From: Bacteroidales bacterium UBA4621
Lineage (GTDB): Bacteria > Bacteroidota > Bacteroidia > Bacteroidales > Paludibacteraceae
Direction of reading: 5' to 3'
DNA: 9,147 nucleotides
Assembly: GCA_002387325.1 (NCBI GenBank)
Contig: DGIN01000071.1
Location: forward strand, 11,278 to 20,424
Part shown: positions 5,893 to 9,147 of the stretch, one piece after another
Layout of the letters: every line of letters begins with the position of its first letter
How positions within the stretch are numbered: position 1 is the stretch's first letter
The notes under the pieces: model-generated
Database searches by the model: none
What the model saw: the letters and a program-made list of their open reading frames with translations, nothing else
What the model was told of the DNA's origin: nothing
Translations under genes and position numbers: made by a program

Positions 5893-6660
5893 TTAATTGG
5901 GAGCTTGAGGGTGCTTGTTATAACAAAGAATGGTGTTCAGTCCGATGAGGACGAGATGTTTCTCGTACCGGATGGGGTGTTCGGCGTTGTTTGGAGCACG
6001 GAGGTTGTTGAGGATATAGGGGGCGTTGCCACCGGTAAGAAAAGTACGGAAATGCTCTGTCCGTTCTCCCAAGGTGCGCATATATCCTTTGACCTCATAC
6101 GCCACGCCGCGTACCACGCCCGCCGCAATGGCATCGTGGGTGTTGGTGCCGAAAAGGGGGATGAGTTCATTCTCTCCCAATTCCACGAGAGGCAGTTTCT
6201 TTGTCATCTGCCGAAGCATCACAAAGCGCATTTTCACTCCCGGAGCGATGTTACCGCCCTCGTAACGGCCTTGAGCAGAGACAAAATCGTAGGTGACAGC
6301 CGATCCGGCATCAATAATGAGCAGGTTCTCATCCGGACAAAGCGTAACGGCACCGACCGCCGCTGCAAGCCTGTCCTGTCCGAGTGTTTCAGGTGTGTCG
6401 TAGCCGTTTATGATAGGTACAGGGGTATTGTGGTCGAAAAGGATAAAATGCTTCGAGAGACGGTTCAAGGCATTGACGATAGCGGGTTCGATATTGATAA
6501 CGGACGAAATGATACTGTCCGTGATAGGATAGAGTGCAAAAAGCCGCTCTACATCAGACGAGCGGAAGGACTTGTAGATAAAGTTCTTTACGATACGCCC
6601 TTCGTCGGTCATCAGAGCCACCTTGGTGCGCGAGTTGCCTTGGTCGATACAGAGATTCAT
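5893..6660 (-). CDS. coaX: Type III pantothenate kinase
   Basis: The 255-residue protein matches CoaX in length and motif order: an N-terminal phosphate-binding loop, DQGNSRTK (6-13); GQDRLAAAVGA (94-104) with the catalytic Asp of the GxDR motif; DAGSAVTYD (117-125); EGGNIAPG (134-141); GTNTHDAIAAGV (171-182); and the C-terminal TGG (209-211). CoaX phosphorylates pantothenate in the first step of coenzyme A synthesis in the cytoplasm. It has the ASKHA fold and is typically insensitive to CoA feedback. The start at 6660 puts the phosphate loop in its usual place beside the N-terminus. The kinase-RapZ fusion follows 30 bp downstream, so the two are probably co-transcribed. The gap of 102 bp upstream to the acyl-CoA ligase contains no recognisable TAnnTTTG promoter, so the promoter is unassigned. 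No key residue appears to be missing. Confidence 0.92.
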   Translation of the reverse strand: MNLCIDQGNSRTKVALMTDEGRIVKNFIYKSFRSSDVERLFALYPITDSIISSVINIEPAIVNALNRLSKHFILFDHNTPVPIINGYDTPETLGQDRLAAAVGAVTLCPDENLLIIDAGSAVTYDFVSAQGRYEGGNIAPGVKMRFVMLRQMTKKLPLVELGENELIPLFGTNTHDAIAAGVVRGVAYEVKGYMRTLGERTEHFRTFLTGGNAPYILNNLRAPNNAEHPIRYEKHLVLIGLNTILCYNKHPQAPN

Positions 6661-6670
6661 CTATTGGAAT

Positions 6671-6691
6671 TGAGTGTTGAGTGTTGAGAGC
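6671..6691. repeat. Degenerate 7-bp tandem repeat upstream of coaX
   Basis: TGAGTGT (6671-6677), TGAGTGT (6678-6684) and TGAGAGC (6685-6691) are heptamers starting ten bases before the coaX start codon. The rest of the 102-bp gap shows further traces of a 7-bp period, such as CTTTCCG followed by CTTTCCC around 6730-6743. GTTGAGAG (6683-6690) also recurs inverted as CTCTCAAC (6749-6756), but the 58-nt loop makes a terminator unlikely. Confidence 0.55.
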
Positions 6692-6762
6692 AGTTGAAAA
6701 GTGGATAGTTTAGAGTTTCTTCTGACAACTTTCCGCTTTCCCCCTAAACTCTCAACATAGAA

Positions 6763-8442
6763 TCAGTCCTGTGCTATGGAGGTGTAGAGGAAGCGTTTGA
6801 TGGACTTTTTAGGAGTTTTCTCGAACTCGTGGGTATAAAGTTTGATTTTGACTATCTGTTCATAAGAAGCGAGTAGCAGGTTCACGTCTTTGCGGTTTTG
6901 CTCCATAACTTCTGCGAGTTGCTTTTCAGCAAGGTGTGCGGCATCCACCGCTTCGAAATCAGGGCAAACCAATGCAATCAACTTTGTGCCGTGTTGCAGG
7001 ACAAGCGATTCCAAGACGTAGGGCATATTGTTGAGTTTAGCCTCTATCTCCTCGGGGTAGATATTCTGCCCTGACGGACCGAGGAGCATCGTCTTGCTGC
7101 GCCCTTTGATATAGATGAAATTGTCTTGGTCTATCATACCTCGGTCGCCCGTACGCAACCAGCCGTCTTCGGTGATAGCAAGGCGTGTAGCCTCGTCGTT
7201 TTTGTAGTAGCCGTACATCAGGTTTTCGCCCCGCACCAATATCTCGCCTATACCGTCTGCATCGGGGTTCTCTATTTTGGCTTCCATCAGTCCCCGCAAC
7301 ACTTGTCCGCACGAGTTGGCGCGGAACTGTTCCCACTCGGTAAAACTGATCAATGGGGCTGTTTCGGTCATACCATAGCCTACCGAAACGGGAAATTTGA
7401 TACGGCGCAGAAACGCTTCCACTTCGGCGTTGAGTGGTGCGCCGCCGATGATGACTTGCGAGAACTCGCCCCCGAAGGCATTAATTAACTGTTCACGGAT
7501 TCTGCCCAGCACGATTTCGTCAAGGTACGGTACTTTGAGGACCCAGCAGACAGGGGCTTTGCTGATTTGGGGGACAATCATCTTCTTGTAGATTTTCTCC
7601 AGAATCAGTGGTACGGAGAGGATAATGGTCGGTTTGACTTCGCTGAACGCTTTGAGCAGCACTTTTGCGGAGGGTGTGCGTCCGATGAGGTAGGTATGTC
7701 CACCAGCAGCGAGGCAAGCCAGAAAATCAAATGCGCAGCCATAGGCATGTGCAAGGGGGAGGAACGTTACGTGTCGTGCGCCACGGTATGTAAGGTGCGA
7801 TACCAAGGCAAAATGTATATTTCCCGCCAGTGCATTGCACGGTGTGATTACCCCTTTGGAGAAGCCGGTGGTACCCGATGTATAGTTGATACTCGCCACC
7901 TTGCTGTTCGGTCGTTCATCGTACTGCACGTCGGCGGGTTGGTATCCGTTAGGATAACGGCTATTGAATATACCGAGAACGGCGTCGGGGGTGATGGCAG
8001 CCACCCTATCATCGTGTATGGAGACAGGGTGCCAGTCGGTAAGCGAGAATACAGCCGCGACAGCCGGTATCCTGTCGTGTTCGATACCTTCCCAGTTGGC
8101 ATCGGAGATAAAGAGTAGTTTCGCCTCGGAATGGTTGATGATATGGATGGCATCATTCGCCTTAAAATCCTGCAGAATAGGTACGATAACGGCTCCGTAT
8201 GTAACCGTAGCCAGATAGGTTACCACCCAGTTGCTGTTATTCTTTCCCATAACGGCTATTTTGTCGTCTTTTTGGATGCCGCACTGCTCAAACAGCACGT
8301 GCATTTGGGCGATGAGTGTAGCCAGGTCACCATACGTGAGCGTGTGTGATGTGCCATAATCGGTTACGGCTTCGGACGCCCAGTTTTCGCGGAAAGATGT
8401 TTGAAACATCTTAACGAGATTATCTTTTGGGGATGTAAGCAT
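6763..8442 (-). CDS. AMP-forming long-chain acyl-CoA synthetase-like ligase
   Basis: The 559-residue protein is a full-length ANL-superfamily ligase. It carries the AMP-binding P-loop YTSGTTGFSKG (187-197), FLPLAHAYGCAFD (227-239), the VGYGMTET segment (354-361), GWLRTGDRG (427-435), the hinge GRSKTMLLGPSGQNIYPEEIE (447-467) and a C-terminal KTPKKSIKR (542-550), whose lysines include the probable adenylation catalytic Lys. The YGMTETAP and LGPSGQNIYPEEIE wording is typical of bacterial long-chain fatty acyl-CoA synthetases, which activate fatty acids with ATP and CoA on the inner face of the membrane. No transmembrane helix is seen. Chain-length preference cannot be read from the sequence, and other acids remain possible. 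It lies 131 bp downstream of the small membrane-protein gene, and no consensus promoter was found in that gap, so read-through from 9008-9039 is possible. The link to coaX downstream (CoA supply) may be coincidental. Confidence 0.85.
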   Translation of the reverse strand: MLTSPKDNLVKMFQTSFRENWASEAVTDYGTSHTLTYGDLATLIAQMHVLFEQCGIQKDDKIAVMGKNNSNWVVTYLATVTYGAVIVPILQDFKANDAIHIINHSEAKLLFISDANWEGIEHDRIPAVAAVFSLTDWHPVSIHDDRVAAITPDAVLGIFNSRYPNGYQPADVQYDERPNSKVASINYTSGTTGFSKGVITPCNALAGNIHFALVSHLTYRGARHVTFLPLAHAYGCAFDFLACLAAGGHTYLIGRTPSAKVLLKAFSEVKPTIILSVPLILEKIYKKMIVPQISKAPVCWVLKVPYLDEIVLGRIREQLINAFGGEFSQVIIGGAPLNAEVEAFLRRIKFPVSVGYGMTETAPLISFTEWEQFRANSCGQVLRGLMEAKIENPDADGIGEILVRGENLMYGYYKNDEATRLAITEDGWLRTGDRGMIDQDNFIYIKGRSKTMLLGPSGQNIYPEEIEAKLNNMPYVLESLVLQHGTKLIALVCPDFEAVDAAHLAEKQLAEVMEQNRKDVNLLLASYEQIVKIKLYTHEFEKTPKKSIKRFLYTSIAQD

Positions 8443-8452
8443 AGTCGCTAAT

Positions 8453-8484
8453 TTAGGGATTAGGAGTTAGGAGTTAGGGATTAT
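8453..8484. repeat. 7-bp tandem repeat upstream of the acyl-CoA ligase
   Basis: TTAGGGA (8453-8459), TTAGGAG (8460-8466), TTAGGAG (8467-8473), TTAGGGA (8474-8480), then a partial TTAT. It is the clearest of the four heptad arrays and begins eleven bases upstream of the ligase start codon. The rest of the gap to 8573 holds only a weak hairpin, CAGTC (8544-8548) with GACTG (8557-8561), beyond the stop of the upstream gene and without a T-run. Confidence 0.65.
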
Positions 8485-8573
8485 AGGAAAAAGGCGAACT
8501 CCAGCCCCAATTCAACACCTTTACTTTTCCCAAGTTCCTACAACAGTCAACTCTCCGACTGATAAAATGCCAA

Positions 8574-8984
8574 TTATTGCGGGAGTACCACTTTGTTAGA
8601 TGTACGTGGGCCAGCGGAAATCACGCTATCAACGATAAACTGGCTGTTTCCGCGCCACGGCAGGGTGCCGAGATAGCGTTTCCAATGGAGTTTGACCTGT
8701 TGGTTGCTACATTCGTCTATGCGGCGTGCCACGTTCTCGTCCTCGACAGAAAATTTGAATTCATTGGACTGAATGGTAGCGTTCGGGGTCTTTGAGTTGT
8801 AGCCAGTCTGGATCATCTTTCCCTCGTATGTTTTGAAGACGAAGCCCTCTTTCTGGAAGTAGTTGATGTCGCCCTCGTTGGTGCCCTCGCTATAGACGAA
8901 GCAGAACTTCACGAAGACAAAAGCCGCCAACGCAAGCACCACGATAACAGACAAAGAAGTGATTACTTTACCTTTTGTAGTCAT
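8574..8984 (-). CDS. Small single-pass membrane protein of a Bacteroidetes-specific family
   Basis: The chosen start at 8984 gives 136 residues: MTTKGKVITS, a hydrophobic helix (about 8-30, ITSLSVIVVLALAAFVFVKF) and a soluble domain with YSEGTNEGDINYFQKEGFVF, KTYEGKM, FSVEDENVARRID and VKLHWKRYLGTLPWRGNSQF. A longer frame back to 9122 exists, but it would run through the promoter at 9008-9039 and adds 46 residues without family-like character. The pattern (YSEGxxxG...GxVFKTYEG...KLHW...PWRG) resembles a short Bacteroidetes membrane-protein family that I recall being labelled '6-phosphogluconate dehydrogenase' in databases. That label is not believable for a protein this small with no NADP fold. 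The function is unknown. The N-terminal anchor suggests that the domain faces the periplasm. It has its own exact promoter, and the ligase gene follows 131 bp downstream. Confidence 0.8.
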   Translation of the reverse strand: MTTKGKVITSLSVIVVLALAAFVFVKFCFVYSEGTNEGDINYFQKEGFVFKTYEGKMIQTGYNSKTPNATIQSNEFKFSVEDENVARRIDECSNQQVKLHWKRYLGTLPWRGNSQFIVDSVISAGPRTSNKVVLPQ

Positions 8985-9007
8985 AGTTTTGTGGATTAAA
9001 ATCACCG

Positions 9008-9039
9008 CAAAGATACTTCTTTTTTCCCAAACCTGCAAA
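9008..9039 (-). promoter_or_regulatory. Consensus Bacteroidetes promoter for the small membrane protein
   Basis: On the minus strand, TTTG (9036-9039), exactly 20 bp, then TATCTTTG (9008-9015), an exact match to TTTG-N19-21-TAnnTTTG. Transcription would start around 9000-9003, leaving a short leader of about 15-20 nt before the ATG at 8984. This position also rules out the longer upstream start at 9122. Confidence 0.8.
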
Positions 9040-9102
9040 TATCCGGCAACATATCCTGCTCCATTGGGGTGTATATATTGTTTGAGACATTTGACATTCA
9101 CA

Positions 9103-9117
9103 CAGCATCCTATGCTG
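9103..9117. promoter_or_regulatory. Perfect 6-bp palindrome with CCT spacer
   Basis: CAGCAT (9103-9108), CCT (9109-9111), ATGCTG (9112-9117). It lies about 65 bp upstream of the -33 box at 9036-9039 and touches the 11-bp repeats that follow. A regulator site or a small RNA hairpin is possible. No T-run follows on either strand. Confidence 0.3.
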
Positions 9118-9147
9118 AACAACCCGTTAATAACCCGTTAATAACCC
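9115..9147. repeat. 11-bp tandem repeat running off the right edge
   Basis: GTTAATAACCC occurs twice in a row (9126-9136, 9137-9147), and CTGAACAACCC (9115-9125) is a third copy matching at 8 of 11 positions. The period is close to one helical turn, as in arrays of binding sites read on one face of the helix. The window ends at the second exact copy, so the true number of copies is unknown. Confidence 0.6.

Noticed and set aside
5905..6687. 260-residue open frame antisense to coaX
   Set aside because: It is a shadow of a gene whose motifs are complete on the other strand, and its translation shows no domain-like order.
6683..6756. Terminator formed by GTTGAGAG and CTCTCAAC after the ligase gene
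   Set aside because: The 8-bp arms are separated by 58 nt and no T-run follows, so it does not look like an intrinsic terminator.
8453..8484. CRISPR-like array
   Set aside because: The 7-bp units abut directly without spacers, so this is a short tandem repeat.
8985..9122. Extended N-terminus of the small membrane protein from 9122
   Set aside because: An exact Bacteroidetes promoter (9008-9039) lies inside this stretch, and the extra 46 residues precede an otherwise typical start and membrane anchor.

Overview
The window looks like chromosomal DNA from a member of the Bacteroidales, with Prevotellaceae-like relatives the best guess. The lines of evidence are: two exact Bacteroidetes-type promoters (TTTG, 20 bp, TAnnTTTG), a SusD-like remnant, a DUF6377-type membrane-anchored regulator, a C-terminal tail of the type IX secretion (T9SS) kind, a type III pantothenate kinase, and a sugar kinase fused to a RapZ C-terminal domain. 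Genus cannot be fixed from the sequence. No rRNA, tRNA, CRISPR array, transposase or phage gene was seen.

Left part (1-3624): the debris or edge of a glycan-utilisation locus. A broken SusD-like gene with its own promoter runs leftward out of the window (1-534). A 376-bp divergent intergenic region holds an imperfect leader hairpin, two perfect palindromes with identical ATA spacers, and a consensus promoter firing rightward. That promoter drives a secreted protein with a carbohydrate-binding module, the first part of a GH87/mycodextranase-like beta-helix and a T9SS-like tail (911-2071). By an ATGA overlap it is translationally coupled to a TPR / transmembrane / helix-turn-helix regulator (2068-3624). 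The beta-helix looks cut short and the SusD gene is disrupted, so the enzymatic side of the locus appears to be decaying while the regulator stays intact.

Middle part (3653-6660, leftward): a compact likely operon of type III pantothenate kinase (coaX), an AmgK-like amino-sugar kinase fused to a RapZ C-terminal domain, and a MurU-like nucleotidyltransferase, with gaps of 30 and 26 bp. The last two fit the anomeric kinase and uridylyltransferase steps of MurNAc salvage to UDP-MurNAc. The RapZ domain, which senses glucosamine-6-phosphate in enterobacteria, suggests that the kinase itself is tied to amino-sugar status.

Right part (6763-9147, leftward): a long-chain acyl-CoA synthetase-like AMP-forming ligase, and upstream of it a small single-pass membrane protein with an exact Bacteroidetes promoter. 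An 11-bp tandem repeat runs off the right edge.

A pattern across the window: four intergenic gaps (3627-3647, 4403-4423, 6671-6691, 8453-8484) each hold a degenerate tandem repeat with a 7-bp period, but with a different unit sequence in each gap. This shared period without shared sequence is the least explained signal here.
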